Assembly: GCF_000968135.1 (NCBI RefSeq)
Contig: NZ_FO538765.1
Coordinates: forward strand, 3,796,501-3,860,500
Length of the DNA stretch: 64,000 bases
Source of the DNA: Magnetospira sp. QH-2
Lineage (GTDB): Bacteria; Pseudomonadota; Alphaproteobacteria; Rhodospirillales; Magnetospiraceae
Reading direction: 5' to 3'
This document shows positions 1-8,285 of this stretch, one piece after another. How positions within the stretch are numbered: the stretch's first letter is position 1; each line of letters opens with the position of its first letter. The position numbers and the translations under genes were made by a program. The notes under the pieces are model-generated. The model saw only the letters and a program-made list of their open reading frames with translations. It was not told where the DNA came from and searched no databases.

Positions 1-60
1 GGAATTTCTAATATTGGTCCCGACAGTCGCGAAACCACCTTCAAGATCAGGAGCTTCCAT
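1..60 (-). CDS. Start of an unidentified gene running off the left edge
   Basis: A minus-strand ATG at 60 opens a frame of 20 codons that is still open at base 1. It lies 64 bases downstream of the FkbM gene on the same strand, with a weak purine stretch (AGGTAGATA) just before the ATG. It could be the next gene of the glycan operon, but too little is visible to assign a function, and the start itself is unproven. Confidence 0.3.
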   Translation of the reverse strand, partial: MEAPDLEGGFATVGTNIRNS

Positions 61-124
61 TATCTACCTACGATCCTTGAGTCGGTTTGGGCCAACTTGA
101 GAAAATGTCGGAAAAGAACAATGG

Positions 125-1081
125 TTAGCGCTTGTCGCGGTCATGGCCTTCCCGTGAAGTGGATTGTTCTACCGGTATGAACATGAGATCCAAGTTATCA
201 CTGCTCTTCTTCGCGAAAAATCCCTTGGGGTCCAATAGGCACAAAGAAGAAGTTATATCGTTATACAAATACAATTTATACTGCTGTTTATCACATAATT
301 CAATATATGGATCCGTGGAAACACCATTCATTTCATACATGTCTTGCCGGTATATTAAGTGTATGATAGGCCTGAATTTTTTGATTGTCTCCCTGCCACC
401 TTCAATGACGGCGACTTCGTGGCCCATGCCTTGAATCCGAGCTTTTAAGAAATCAATTTTTCCAACCGCCTCTTCAGCCATGAACTGATCCAAGGTTGTA
501 AACCGGGCGGTCTCCGAAGTTTCCCTGTTGTCGCTATTGTTCTCGACCAACTGGATTGAAAATGCCCCGCTATCCACATTTCCATCTGAAGTTTTGATCG
601 TTTGCTCGGAGCAAAAATCCGATATTCCCAGATGATGAGCGCTGGCATTGTCAATTTTGTTTTTAAGGATATTGTACTCTAGCATCTTAAATGTGCTGTA
701 GGCTGGCTCGAATGCATAGACCCTTGATCCGTTGATTTCAGAACATGCCAAACAATAAGTACCGACATTCGCCCCGATATCAAAGATTACCGGGGATGGT
801 CCGGTCAACTGATCGACCATCTTTGCCATGTTCGTAAACTGTATCAGATTGTTCAGGATGGAGCTTACTTTGTAAGGATCGTTCCAAGCCTCTTTGAGCA
901 CCCAGCCCTTCCATTTAAAGTATTTGTATCCTTTCGATTTTGATACAGAGAAATAATATTTTGTTAGGTACGTATATAGAGCCTTTCTAATTAATAAATA
1001 CAGGCCCCTGGCAGCCATATACATCGGCCTGGTAATAAAATTGTTTTTCAAGGAACTTCTTATAGATGTCGACATTACCAT
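125..1081 (-). CDS. FkbM family methyltransferase
   Basis: Predicted SAM-dependent methyltransferase of 318 residues. The SAM-binding loop VIFDIGANVGTY lies near residues 98-109, followed by the acidic residue of strand 2 in VYAFEP (about 121-126), as in FkbM proteins that O-methylate sugars or small molecules. A hydrophobic, basic N-terminus (about residues 20-45) precedes the domain. It is the last complete gene of the minus-strand glycan operon, so glycan methylation is the likely role (inference). The gene is visibly richer in A and T than the rest of the window, suggesting recent acquisition. A second in-frame ATG at 1075 is an alternative start. Family assignment is firm; the substrate is unknown. 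Confidence 0.8.
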   Translation of the reverse strand: MVMSTSIRSSLKNNFITRPMYMAARGLYLLIRKALYTYLTKYYFSVSKSKGYKYFKWKGWVLKEAWNDPYKVSSILNNLIQFTNMAKMVDQLTGPSPVIFDIGANVGTYCLACSEINGSRVYAFEPAYSTFKMLEYNILKNKIDNASAHHLGISDFCSEQTIKTSDGNVDSGAFSIQLVENNSDNRETSETARFTTLDQFMAEEAVGKIDFLKARIQGMGHEVAVIEGGRETIKKFRPIIHLIYRQDMYEMNGVSTDPYIELCDKQQYKLYLYNDITSSLCLLDPKGFFAKKSSDNLDLMFIPVEQSTSREGHDRDKR

Positions 1082-1265
1082 CTCCGATAGGTATTTCTGC
1101 CCGTCTCCGAGTTTCTGTATTTAGAGCCTCTTTTGTGGAGAAGGGCTCTAGTGGTTACTGATCGGCTGCGATCAATTCCAATAAATTCGCGCATATGTAA
1201 CGGGTCCAATTGGATCCGACAGGCGCGAGTATGCCAATAGGGTATTGCGGTCGTTCTCCAACGCC

Positions 1266-1727
1266 CTATTCCCCAATCCTGCATTGGCACCATCCCTCCA
1301 CATGCAGGTCTTCTCCTTTGCTCGCCTCCAACCGTACCTTCACCAATCGTACCATTGGCACGATCTTCGCCACCTTCACCTTGTAGGTTAGTTCGTCCCC
1401 AACCATCGTCGGTCTGCGAAATTTGAAATCCGTTGACTGGATGACAGCTTTGGACCCGGGCAGATACATGCCGATCAACCGAGAAAACCGGGAGACCACG
1501 GCCAAGCCTTGGATGATTGGCGCCTCATACCCGTATTCCCGCGCGAATAAAGGATCCCAGTGTATTGGCGCCAGATCATTGGCGAACCGGGCATAGTCGA
1601 TCATGGCCTGCTCAGTAAATACGAACCGCTGCGTGACCGCCATGCCCGCGGATATCTCCTCCATGGTGAGGGTGCGGGCGGGAGTGGACTCCTCGACTAG
1701 GAACATGTGATCATCTGATGGAGTCAT
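1266..1727 (-). CDS. MaoC-like dehydratase/hydratase (hotdog fold)
   Basis: A 153-residue single-hotdog protein. The MaoC signature appears as NDLAPIHWD (about residues 50-58), keeping the Asp and His used by (R)-specific enoyl-CoA/ACP hydratases, followed by an overhanging segment ending IIQGL. Proteins of this kind interconvert 3-hydroxyacyl and enoyl thioesters. Its start overlaps the stop of the upstream 405-residue gene as ATGA, so the two are probably translationally coupled. With the ketoreductase, acyl carrier protein and AMP-ligase upstream it would supply a dehydration or hydration step of a short acyl pathway inside the glycan locus (inference). About 180 bases without a convincing gene separate it from the FkbM gene. 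Confidence 0.82.
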   Translation of the reverse strand: MTPSDDHMFLVEESTPARTLTMEEISAGMAVTQRFVFTEQAMIDYARFANDLAPIHWDPLFAREYGYEAPIIQGLAVVSRFSRLIGMYLPGSKAVIQSTDFKFRRPTMVGDELTYKVKVAKIVPMVRLVKVRLEASKGEDLHVEGWCQCRIGE

Positions 1728-2941
1728 TGTTGGGTTCCCATGGACTCAAGTTCATCGATCACGATATCCCAAAGCGGGGTAACGGGGCTTTCCGGAACCT
1801 TCACATGATTACCAATATATTCGTCATATTTGTCTTGGTTGATCGCCAGTGAACCAGAGATATTCGCATCTTTTGAATTCTCCAAAAAAAACAGTTTCTT
1901 TCCTAATTCATCGCAAATGGGGTCCAAATATCGCCAGACGACCGGGTGACAATGGTGGTCTCGAGTGCTGTAAATGAGGACTGGTTTTCCGTAGATGATT
2001 GCAGAGCTGATCGCCTGACTCGTTGACGTGATCACCAGCTTAGAGCGCCGAATTTCCTCGGTCGTTCGCCCGAAGGTAATGTCTCTGTCCCCGAAAAGAT
2101 GCTCTTTCCCGCAGTAGTCAGACTTTGGATGGGCGGCAACAACGACCTTCAACCCAAATTCTTGTTCTATTCTGCCAAATAGAATTCGCAATCCGCCGTA
2201 GTAGTTATCGGGATCAATACCATTGAAATCTTTGACCAGCGTCCAGTCCATATGAAAAGGCAGATACTGGTCGATGAAAACGGCGGTATCGACAGAGACG
2301 GGATCGAGACCGGCAGACAGAGCCAGGTCGTAATCTGTGGAATGAGCCCAGAGCGTTCGTGTTGTCGAAGAGATCAACCGCTGCGGGACAACACTCTTTC
2401 GTCCCCCCCTTACCACCAATGCCGCAGGCCTCAATCCCAACAACCAAAGGGGCAGTCTTGCGATCAATGAAGCCTTCAAAGAGAGACCCGGTATGCGCTG
2501 AATGGCGTTTCTCATGCGCAAGTGGAACTGGCTGGGAGACCCCCTATAGTTAGCGGATCCCGGGACCGAATTATGGCAGAGTAGGATATACGGTTTTCCT
2601 GATCGACTGATCCATTTCATGACCGGATAGTTGTTCGGAGTCACCAAACCGTTGGTAACATGGCATACGATCCAATCCACCTCGGAAAGGTCGGCGCGGT
2701 GCTGTTCCAACTCGGCTTCGCTGGTGATCCGGTGATGAATCACGCCCTCCGGTATGTCGAAACCATGAACCTGCTGAACTGCTTTGGGGTGGCATACAGC
2801 GGACGTATCCAAGACCCGGCACTGAATGCCTCGCGCCAACATGTCCCGAATACCCCACTTCCAATGCTCCCGATCCCCGTAAGCACCTGCCGTGACGTGC
2901 AGAACCCTATGTAAACTTCCCTTTCCTTGAATTGATTGCAC
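1724..2941 (-). CDS. Putative surface carbohydrate biosynthesis protein
   Basis: A 405-residue soluble protein not matching a family I can name with certainty. The C-terminal half looks like the nucleotide-sugar side of a glycosyltransferase-B or CDP-glycerol-transferase-like protein: a predicted strand and helix with VVVAAHPKSDY, then RRSKLVITSTSQAISSAI and GKPVLIYS. This pattern is common in capsule or surface-carbohydrate synthesis proteins. The start is GTG at 2941, 14 bases after the ligase stop, with GAAAGG immediately upstream. Its stop overlaps the MaoC start (ATGA). The likely role is transfer or assembly of an acylated sugar (inference); a non-enzymatic role cannot be excluded. Confidence 0.6.
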   Translation of the reverse strand: MQSIQGKGSLHRVLHVTAGAYGDREHWKWGIRDMLARGIQCRVLDTSAVCHPKAVQQVHGFDIPEGVIHHRITSEAELEQHRADLSEVDWIVCHVTNGLVTPNNYPVMKWISRSGKPYILLCHNSVPGSANYRGSPSQFHLRMRNAIQRIPGLSLKASLIARLPLWLLGLRPAALVVRGGRKSVVPQRLISSTTRTLWAHSTDYDLALSAGLDPVSVDTAVFIDQYLPFHMDWTLVKDFNGIDPDNYYGGLRILFGRIEQEFGLKVVVAAHPKSDYCGKEHLFGDRDITFGRTTEEIRRSKLVITSTSQAISSAIIYGKPVLIYSTRDHHCHPVVWRYLDPICDELGKKLFFLENSKDANISGSLAINQDKYDEYIGNHVKVPESPVTPLWDIVIDELESMGTQQ

Positions 2942-2955
2942 CTTTCGAACCGCCC

Positions 2956-4317
2956 CTATTGCTCTACCTTTCGTAACTTCTTGAACCTTTCGGAATATTG
3001 GTCAGAGGGCTCGACAACCTTAATCTTCATGGGAACTTTGTATTTCTGTAGACGCTCCTTGCAGGTCATCTTCAACCGTCGTAGCAGCGGTTTTTCGTCT
3101 TCGATCTCCAAGAGGGTCACCCGCGCGGCAACAGCCTTGCCTAGTACCGGATGGGGAATGCCATATACGGCGGCCTCGGCGACATTTTCATCCGACAGCA
3201 GAACCTCTTCCACCTCCGCTGGAAATAGCTTTTGTCCCCCGACATTGATTGCCTCTGTTTCCCGGCCGAGGAAGCGAACATGCTCACCTTTTTGCTCGAC
3301 TCGGTCGCCGGTACATAACCACCCATCTTCGTCGAACGGCGAGTCCGCGTTGAGGTAGCCGACCATGTTGGCCTCGGATTTGATCCAAAGGAGCCCATCA
3401 ACAATACGAGTATCGAAACCTTGGCCCCCGATTTTGACCCAAACGCTATCCGAGGTGTCGGACTTCGAGCGCACGACACCGATTTCAGACAATCCGTAGG
3501 TTTGCTTGACGGTAACGTTGGGAAAGATCTCGCGAACCTTGCTCAACGTGGATTCGTTCATCAGTTCGGTACCGTAGGTAATCAGACGCAAAGAAGTCAG
3601 GTCATACTTCCGCCACGCTCCCGAAGCGATGATCAAATTGAGGAACGTTGGTGTGGTCGGCAATAGGGTTGCCTGCCCCTTTTCGATCAGCGCGCATACG
3701 GTGTCGGGCGATCGTTGATCGGGGCAAAGCGCGACCCCTCCATAGGCAAAGGTACCGTAAAGAGTATTCATTCCGCCGAAGTGATCCATCAGAAGGAAAA
3801 GGATTGTTCGCCACCCCGGCCTTTCGGTCACGAACTTCTGCATGACCCGCTCCCCATCGTGCAGAATACCCTTGGGCTTTCCAGTGGAGCCCGAGGTGAA
3901 GACAATCAGTCCGGGATGTTGCTGGGGTAGAAATCTTTCGATTAGGGGCGGGGTCGAGTCCGCCGACAGGCTTTCGCATGACCACTCACCGGATGGCTCT
4001 ACCACGATCATGAATTGAGCTTGGGCTATTTCCAAGAACCCCGGAATTTCCGGTTTGATGGTGGGTGTTAGCGGCACCGCGATCGCCCTTAGTTCCATGA
4101 GAGCAAAGAAGACGGCAATAGTCTCTCGGTCATAGTCGCCATAAACGGCTACGATGCTTCCTTGGCCGATCCGATAGTCGCCAAGCCGACGCTTCCAGAC
4201 CTCGATGTTCGAACAAAGTTCGTCGTAGGAGGTGGTAGTCCCGTGGCTGATGACCGCTGAATCGGAACCCTTGCCTCTCATGCGTTCGAGAACAGTGGTG
4301 ATCGCTGTCAGGTCCAT
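2956..4317 (-). CDS. AMP-forming acyl-CoA/acyl-ACP synthetase
   Basis: A 453-residue member of the ANL adenylating superfamily. It contains the P-loop-like motif TSGSTGKPKG (about 141-150), the TYGLSEIG motif that contacts AMP, and LCTGDRVE of the hinge region; the C-terminal mobile domain ends near KYKVP with lysines beyond it. At 453 residues it is short for the family (usually 500 or more). It activates a carboxylic acid as acyl-AMP and passes it to CoA or a carrier protein. The next gene upstream encodes an acyl carrier protein about 37 bases away, so ACP loading is the most economical reading (inference). The acid substrate cannot be read from the sequence. Confidence 0.88.
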   Translation of the reverse strand: MDLTAITTVLERMRGKGSDSAVISHGTTTSYDELCSNIEVWKRRLGDYRIGQGSIVAVYGDYDRETIAVFFALMELRAIAVPLTPTIKPEIPGFLEIAQAQFMIVVEPSGEWSCESLSADSTPPLIERFLPQQHPGLIVFTSGSTGKPKGILHDGERVMQKFVTERPGWRTILFLLMDHFGGMNTLYGTFAYGGVALCPDQRSPDTVCALIEKGQATLLPTTPTFLNLIIASGAWRKYDLTSLRLITYGTELMNESTLSKVREIFPNVTVKQTYGLSEIGVVRSKSDTSDSVWVKIGGQGFDTRIVDGLLWIKSEANMVGYLNADSPFDEDGWLCTGDRVEQKGEHVRFLGRETEAINVGGQKLFPAEVEEVLLSDENVAEAAVYGIPHPVLGKAVAARVTLLEIEDEKPLLRRLKMTCKERLQKYKVPMKIKVVEPSDQYSERFKKLRKVEQ

Positions 4318-4354
4318 GGTAATTCGCTCTTTCGAAAACTGGGGTAAAGACGGT

Positions 4355-4597
4355 TCAACTTGCCGAATTGTTGGCTTCGACCAATTTAGCGATGCTGTTG
4401 ATGGAAACCGCTTGTTCCAGGTCGTTCTGGACCCCCAATTCCATCTCGAAACTCTCCTCCACAGCCATCAAGAGGCTAGCGAAATCAAGAGAGTCAAGGC
4501 CACATTCGAGTAGGGATTTGTCAAGATCGGTCAAATTGGGCTCTTCGGGGTAACAAACCTCTTTCACAAGCTCGATAATCTTTTCGGTAGTTTTCAT
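4355..4597 (-). CDS. Acyl carrier protein
   Basis: An 80-residue acidic protein with the phosphopantetheine attachment motif CGLDSLD; the modified serine is residue 36. The start at 4597 is fixed by AGGAG eight to nine bases upstream and gives the standard ACP length; an upstream in-frame extension has no such support. It lies between the ligase gene and a 206-residue gene in one minus-strand run. This is a specialised carrier, not the housekeeping AcpP: there is no fabF partner and it differs from AcpP in sequence. It probably holds an acyl group while the neighbouring ketoreductase and MaoC protein act on it (inference). Confidence 0.88.
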   Translation of the reverse strand: MKTTEKIIELVKEVCYPEEPNLTDLDKSLLECGLDSLDFASLLMAVEESFEMELGVQNDLEQAVSINSIAKLVEANNSAS

Positions 4598-4638
4598 GTT
4601 CGATATCTCCTTTGTTTGGATAGATGAATAGAGTGCGG

Positions 4639-5259
4639 TCAAGGCGTGCCGAGAGTGAAATAGATGTGTCCGACGAATGTCCCCGAGGCGTGAATGACAG
4701 AACGCGTAAGGGATGTTCCGACACGCCGATCGAGGGTTAATGTCATTGATCTGGCGTCTTCGGGCTGGAGGGGCCGCGAAAACTCGACCCGTGTATCCAA
4801 CCATTTCTGCCCGGCCGAAGGTGCATGCAGATGGTTGTGCAAACGCACCGCCAAGCAGGTACAGACTTCAATAGGACTGGCCCCGCTGTTTCCTGAATAG
4901 CTGATCGTCTCGCCGTTGATGACCGTCAGGGCGTGGATTGCCTCTTCGTCGTAGGATACTCGCCGCGCAACCTCCTGGTCTGTTTCCAAAAAACCGCCCT
5001 GGATTTCGCCTGACCCGGTTTGAGCAACACAGTCCACGCTGTACTCGGAGTGCCGGTCCAAGCGTTCTCCCGGCTCGGACATGATCAGGCGCACCTGCTT
5101 GTGCATGACCTTTCGGATGATCAGGCGGATGGTAGAAACGTCATTGTCCGGGCCACCGATCTGGGCCACGCAGGATAGGAAATTGTCATATAAATCTGTG
5201 GTGTGAAGATACTGCCGCGATTCACGGAACGACAAATCCAGATCGAATGTCCTGGCCAC
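4639..5259 (-). CDS. Unknown protein, possible hotdog-fold acyl-thioester enzyme
   Basis: A 206-residue protein I do not recognise at family level. The last third (about residues 150-204) has the rhythm of a hotdog-fold strand set: a segment FSRPLQPED, alternating strands with LTLDRRVG, then HASGTFVGHI. The segment ASPIEVCTCLAVRLHNHL resembles the central helix of such folds. The start is GTG at 5259 with AAGGA about eight bases upstream. It sits between the ketoreductase and ACP genes, so a dehydratase, thioesterase or chain-forming role on ACP-bound intermediates is plausible. That is inference from context and weak pattern only. Confidence 0.5.
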   Translation of the reverse strand: MARTFDLDLSFRESRQYLHTTDLYDNFLSCVAQIGGPDNDVSTIRLIIRKVMHKQVRLIMSEPGERLDRHSEYSVDCVAQTGSGEIQGGFLETDQEVARRVSYDEEAIHALTVINGETISYSGNSGASPIEVCTCLAVRLHNHLHAPSAGQKWLDTRVEFSRPLQPEDARSMTLTLDRRVGTSLTRSVIHASGTFVGHIYFTLGTP

Positions 5260-5274
5260 GATGGCGTCCTTTTA

Positions 5275-6018
5275 CTAACAGGTCAGGCCGCCATCGACAG
5301 TGATGACTTGACCGGATATGAAGCGAGCGTCATCGGATAAAAGAAACGCCACAACCCCGGAAACATCGTCGACCTGGCCCGGCCGACCCAGCGGTGTCCG
5401 CCGCACGATCTGAGCCAATTGCTTCTTGTTCATGTCTTGAACCATGTCCGTTTCCATATAGCCGGGACAAACGGCGTTGACCGTGATGCTGCGCCCCCCC
5501 AGTTCCCGTGCCAAGGCCCGAGTCATCCCCAGCATACCCGCCTTGGCACTCGAATAGGCCGCGACCCCCTTGTAACCCCGGATACCGACGATCGAAGCAA
5601 CGGAAACAATGCTTCCCGCGCGCCGAACCATCATTCGCTTCGTCACCTCTCTCGTCAAATGCAGCGTGCCGACCAGATTGACCTGAAGGATCTGCTCCAT
5701 CTTTTCCTCTGGCTGCATGACGAGCAGGGCCTCATGGGTCATCCCTGCGTTGTTCACCAGCCCGGTAATCGGTCCCAAGGTCTTTTCCACCGTCTTGACC
5801 ACCGCCTTGATTGACAATGGATCACCGAGATCACCCTCTAAAAACGCGAACCGGTCCGGGAATTGGGCTGACAGCTTGTCCGTATGGGATGATGGCTTGC
5901 GGCTGAATGCCGCCACTGATTGACCCATGTTGAGCAATCGTTCGGCGATACCCAGGCCCAGCCCGCGGCTACCACCGCTGATCAAGGTCAGGGGAAGTGT
6001 TTCTGATTTGTCGGTCAC
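5275..6018 (-). CDS. SDR-family 3-oxoacyl-ACP reductase (FabG-like)
   Basis: A classical short-chain dehydrogenase/reductase of 247 residues when started at GTG 6018. It shows the cofactor motif SGGSRGLGLG (about 14-23), NNAG (89-92), catalytic Ser near 142 and YSSAK with Tyr155 and Lys159. The chosen start has AGGAA seven bases upstream and gives the normal FabG length. An ATG at 6111 would add 31 residues unlike the family and overlap the upstream gene. With the ACP and MaoC genes downstream it probably reduces a 3-oxoacyl-ACP to the 3-hydroxy form, NADPH being the usual donor. It could instead act on a sugar, so pathway assignment is inference. Confidence 0.85.
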   Translation of the reverse strand: MTDKSETLPLTLISGGSRGLGLGIAERLLNMGQSVAAFSRKPSSHTDKLSAQFPDRFAFLEGDLGDPLSIKAVVKTVEKTLGPITGLVNNAGMTHEALLVMQPEEKMEQILQVNLVGTLHLTREVTKRMMVRRAGSIVSVASIVGIRGYKGVAAYSSAKAGMLGMTRALARELGGRSITVNAVCPGYMETDMVQDMNKKQLAQIVRRTPLGRPGQVDDVSGVVAFLLSDDARFISGQVITVDGGLTC

Positions 6019-6068
6019 GTCGCTATTCCTTTGAGAGATCGAAGAGGAGATCCATTCGGGTCGGCGGT

Positions 6069-6863
6069 TTATTTTCTCCACGGGCGGATGGTCGGCGGAT
6101 TGACCGACCATATGTAAAGGTCCCGCTTGAAAGATTGGATGGCGCTTGCAACGAACTGACTCATGGAATAGGAGAAGATTTGTCCCTTCCCGATAGAGAC
6201 ATCCTTGATCTCGTTGTCGACGAGGAAATCCTCGAAAACTACTTTCCCATAGCTTCGCTCGATATCGGTCTCCCAGTACCAGACATACTGATAAAAGGGC
6301 TCGATAACCTGCCGTCCGTCGCGTTTTACCGGATGCATGTATTCCTTTGTGTAACGATAAGGTACCGCCATCAGGTGCTCCACGTGGTGCATGGTCGAAC
6401 AGGTGAAGCGTGGATACAGGCCGATGCTGACTGAGAGAGCATCACGCTCGACCATCCGACCTTCCGGTGATTCGGGACCGAAGGCATGACGGGCCACGTC
6501 ATTGACGATTTCCGCAGCCTGTGGGCCGAGAGCAGTATAAGAAACGAATGGATGAAAGCTGCGCCGGGCATCCGGCAATCTGCGCACGTACTCTGAAAAA
6601 ACGCCGACATTGTGGGATGGTGTCAGATCCGGATCAAACAGGACCTGCGTGTTGCAGAGGTTGAGAGATGCGGTGGGCACCACCAAGGTACCTGTCTCGC
6701 CAAGCAGGCTCTGCAGCGCCCCCAGGTGCGCCTGCAGAACTGCCTTCTTCCCCGGCGTCTCGAATCCCGGAAGACGACCCAGGTCCGATGTAACGTAGAC
6801 CAGTCTCCCTTCCTCGACACCTAATAAACGATAGGCATCAACCAATTCATCATATGTGTACAT
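6069..6863 (-). CDS. AAC(3)-family aminoglycoside N-acetyltransferase-like protein
   Basis: A 264-residue homologue of the AAC(3)/YokD acetyltransferases, which move an acyl group from CoA to an amino sugar. Family marks visible are GTLVVPTASLN near residue 57, the RRSFHPFVSYTALG block, and TMHHVEHLMAVPYRYTK around 160. In glycan loci such proteins are thought to N-acylate amino sugars rather than confer drug resistance. Here the neighbouring ACP cassette raises the possibility that a longer hydroxyacyl group is transferred (inference). Its ATG at 6863 follows a strikingly AT-rich spacer. It lies 50 bases upstream of the preferred ketoreductase start. Confidence 0.78.
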   Translation of the reverse strand: MYTYDELVDAYRLLGVEEGRLVYVTSDLGRLPGFETPGKKAVLQAHLGALQSLLGETGTLVVPTASLNLCNTQVLFDPDLTPSHNVGVFSEYVRRLPDARRSFHPFVSYTALGPQAAEIVNDVARHAFGPESPEGRMVERDALSVSIGLYPRFTCSTMHHVEHLMAVPYRYTKEYMHPVKRDGRQVIEPFYQYVWYWETDIERSYGKVVFEDFLVDNEIKDVSIGKGQIFSYSMSQFVASAIQSFKRDLYIWSVNPPTIRPWRK

Positions 6864-6922
6864 GATATGTAAAACCAGATTATACTGTATAGTAAGAAAA
6901 AAACTGTGGTATATTTATAGTA
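6864..6922 (-). promoter_or_regulatory. AT-rich spacer with a possible internal promoter
   Basis: This 59-base gap between two same-strand glycan genes is almost entirely A and T, unlike its surroundings. On the minus strand it contains a perfect TATAAT hexamer about 17 bases before the ATG at 6863. No good -35 box is seen at the right distance, and a run of seven T residues lies upstream. It could be an internal promoter or a scar at a join between operon modules. Confidence 0.3.
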
Positions 6923-8281
6923 TCATTTAGACAGATCCAAAACCTCAACAAATTGATTACCATACTTATCGTTTGCTGCAATACCTACCTTCTTCACATC
7001 CTCGATCATCAAGGTGTCGTGATGAAAAGCATAGTACCATTCATTCCCTGCATTGTTGAAATCAAGATTGTCATGGATAAAACGCCTCCCGTGAGTCTCG
7101 ATAGCTAGGAACGGTTGCGGTCCAAAGACCTGACCGGCGCGCGTACTGATGGTTATGTTCGGTACATCGTTTTTGGGGTTTCGGTCCAATGTCACTTCCA
7201 GGTCCAATGGGTGGTCGTTGGCCTCGGTCATGCCCAGTACACGCCGGAAGGCATCCACGCCTTCGCAATATTTGAACCGAACATCTGGGTATTTCTCACT
7301 GGCCTTGGCAATGAGGTTACGGGTCTCATTCACTTCCTTTGTCAAGTCCCGGAAATCGTGGCTGCATAAACCAACCAATGTCGGATTTCCCTGATTGGCC
7401 CGCGCAAAGGCCTTGTCCATTTCATATTGATCGATGGAAGCGACCCGGCTGAGGACGTTCAAGGAACGGGCAATCCATCGTCGGCAGTTTCCTGGCCTCC
7501 GATAGTCGTCATGGTGCGGGTGATAGACCGACCAGTCGGCCGGTGCCGTCCGCCAGTTTCCCGATCGGCCTTTTCGGAAGTCGATCATGGCATCAAGTTC
7601 GGTACTATCCTCCGTCGCCATATTGGAAACATCGAACGGGACATACTGCTCCAGCAACCAATGGCTGTCCGGCCTCTCGGTTTGAAAACCGGCCCGAAAC
7701 ACCACGGGGAACCACTTGCGCTCAATCACCTTGCGGCACAGGACGTCCCAAATAGTGCTGTTGGTCAGATAGGAGGTCGCGCAGCGATGGGCATCTCCGA
7801 ATGTCGAAACAGGATGGAAGTGAAAATGAATGGCATCTGGACAATCCGGCTGTGTATTCACCAGTTCCATGTAGCGATCAAAAATACTGTGATGGCCCAT
7901 GTCTCGATGGCGCGGATTATACTGGAACCCGACATGATCCAAGCAGTGCCAGTTGTAGACCCACCCCCCGCCATAGGAGTCTTTCAGCTGATGCCTAAAC
8001 GCCTGATCCATGCACTGATCGAGCATGGCATCCACTTCACCCCAGTTCTTGAGAGTCGTCGTTCTCTGCTGGTTGAGAGCGCCCGCGACTAGATCTTCAA
8101 GACCGTTGAGCGGAATTTCCCGTTGACGGAGTTTTTCCATGGTCTCGCTGGTTCTCGGCAGTCCGCGGACACCGAACATCTCCTCTAGACGCTCGAAAGT
8201 AGCGTCTTGGGTTTCCCAAAGTGGCCCCTCGGTATCCACCGTATGGCAAATGGCCACCAGCTTTCCATTTTCCTGCGTCAT
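6923..8281 (-). CDS. Polysaccharide deacetylase-like protein
   Basis: A protein of 452 residues when started at ATG 8281. An earlier in-frame start would overlap the upstream gene, whereas 8281 leaves a 4-base gap. The N-terminus has HTVDTEGP, resembling the catalytic Asp segment of NodB-fold deacetylases, and a later HFHFHP looks like the metal-binding His pair. HDDYRRPGN and CSHDFRDL supply further conserved-looking acidic and His residues. The last 110 residues or so form a separate, strand-rich domain. It sits directly after the PtmE-like gene, so it probably processes a sugar of the same pathway (inference). A catalytic role is plausible but not proven. Confidence 0.55.
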   Translation of the reverse strand: MTQENGKLVAICHTVDTEGPLWETQDATFERLEEMFGVRGLPRTSETMEKLRQREIPLNGLEDLVAGALNQQRTTTLKNWGEVDAMLDQCMDQAFRHQLKDSYGGGWVYNWHCLDHVGFQYNPRHRDMGHHSIFDRYMELVNTQPDCPDAIHFHFHPVSTFGDAHRCATSYLTNSTIWDVLCRKVIERKWFPVVFRAGFQTERPDSHWLLEQYVPFDVSNMATEDSTELDAMIDFRKGRSGNWRTAPADWSVYHPHHDDYRRPGNCRRWIARSLNVLSRVASIDQYEMDKAFARANQGNPTLVGLCSHDFRDLTKEVNETRNLIAKASEKYPDVRFKYCEGVDAFRRVLGMTEANDHPLDLEVTLDRNPKNDVPNITISTRAGQVFGPQPFLAIETHGRRFIHDNLDFNNAGNEWYYAFHHDTLMIEDVKKVGIAANDKYGNQFVEVLDLSK

Positions 8282-8285
8282 GCGT

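Noticed and set aside
1075-1293. 72-codon frame between the FkbM and MaoC genes
   Set aside because: It overlaps the ends of both neighbours, lacks a ribosome-binding site and encodes an Arg/Trp-rich product with no motif.
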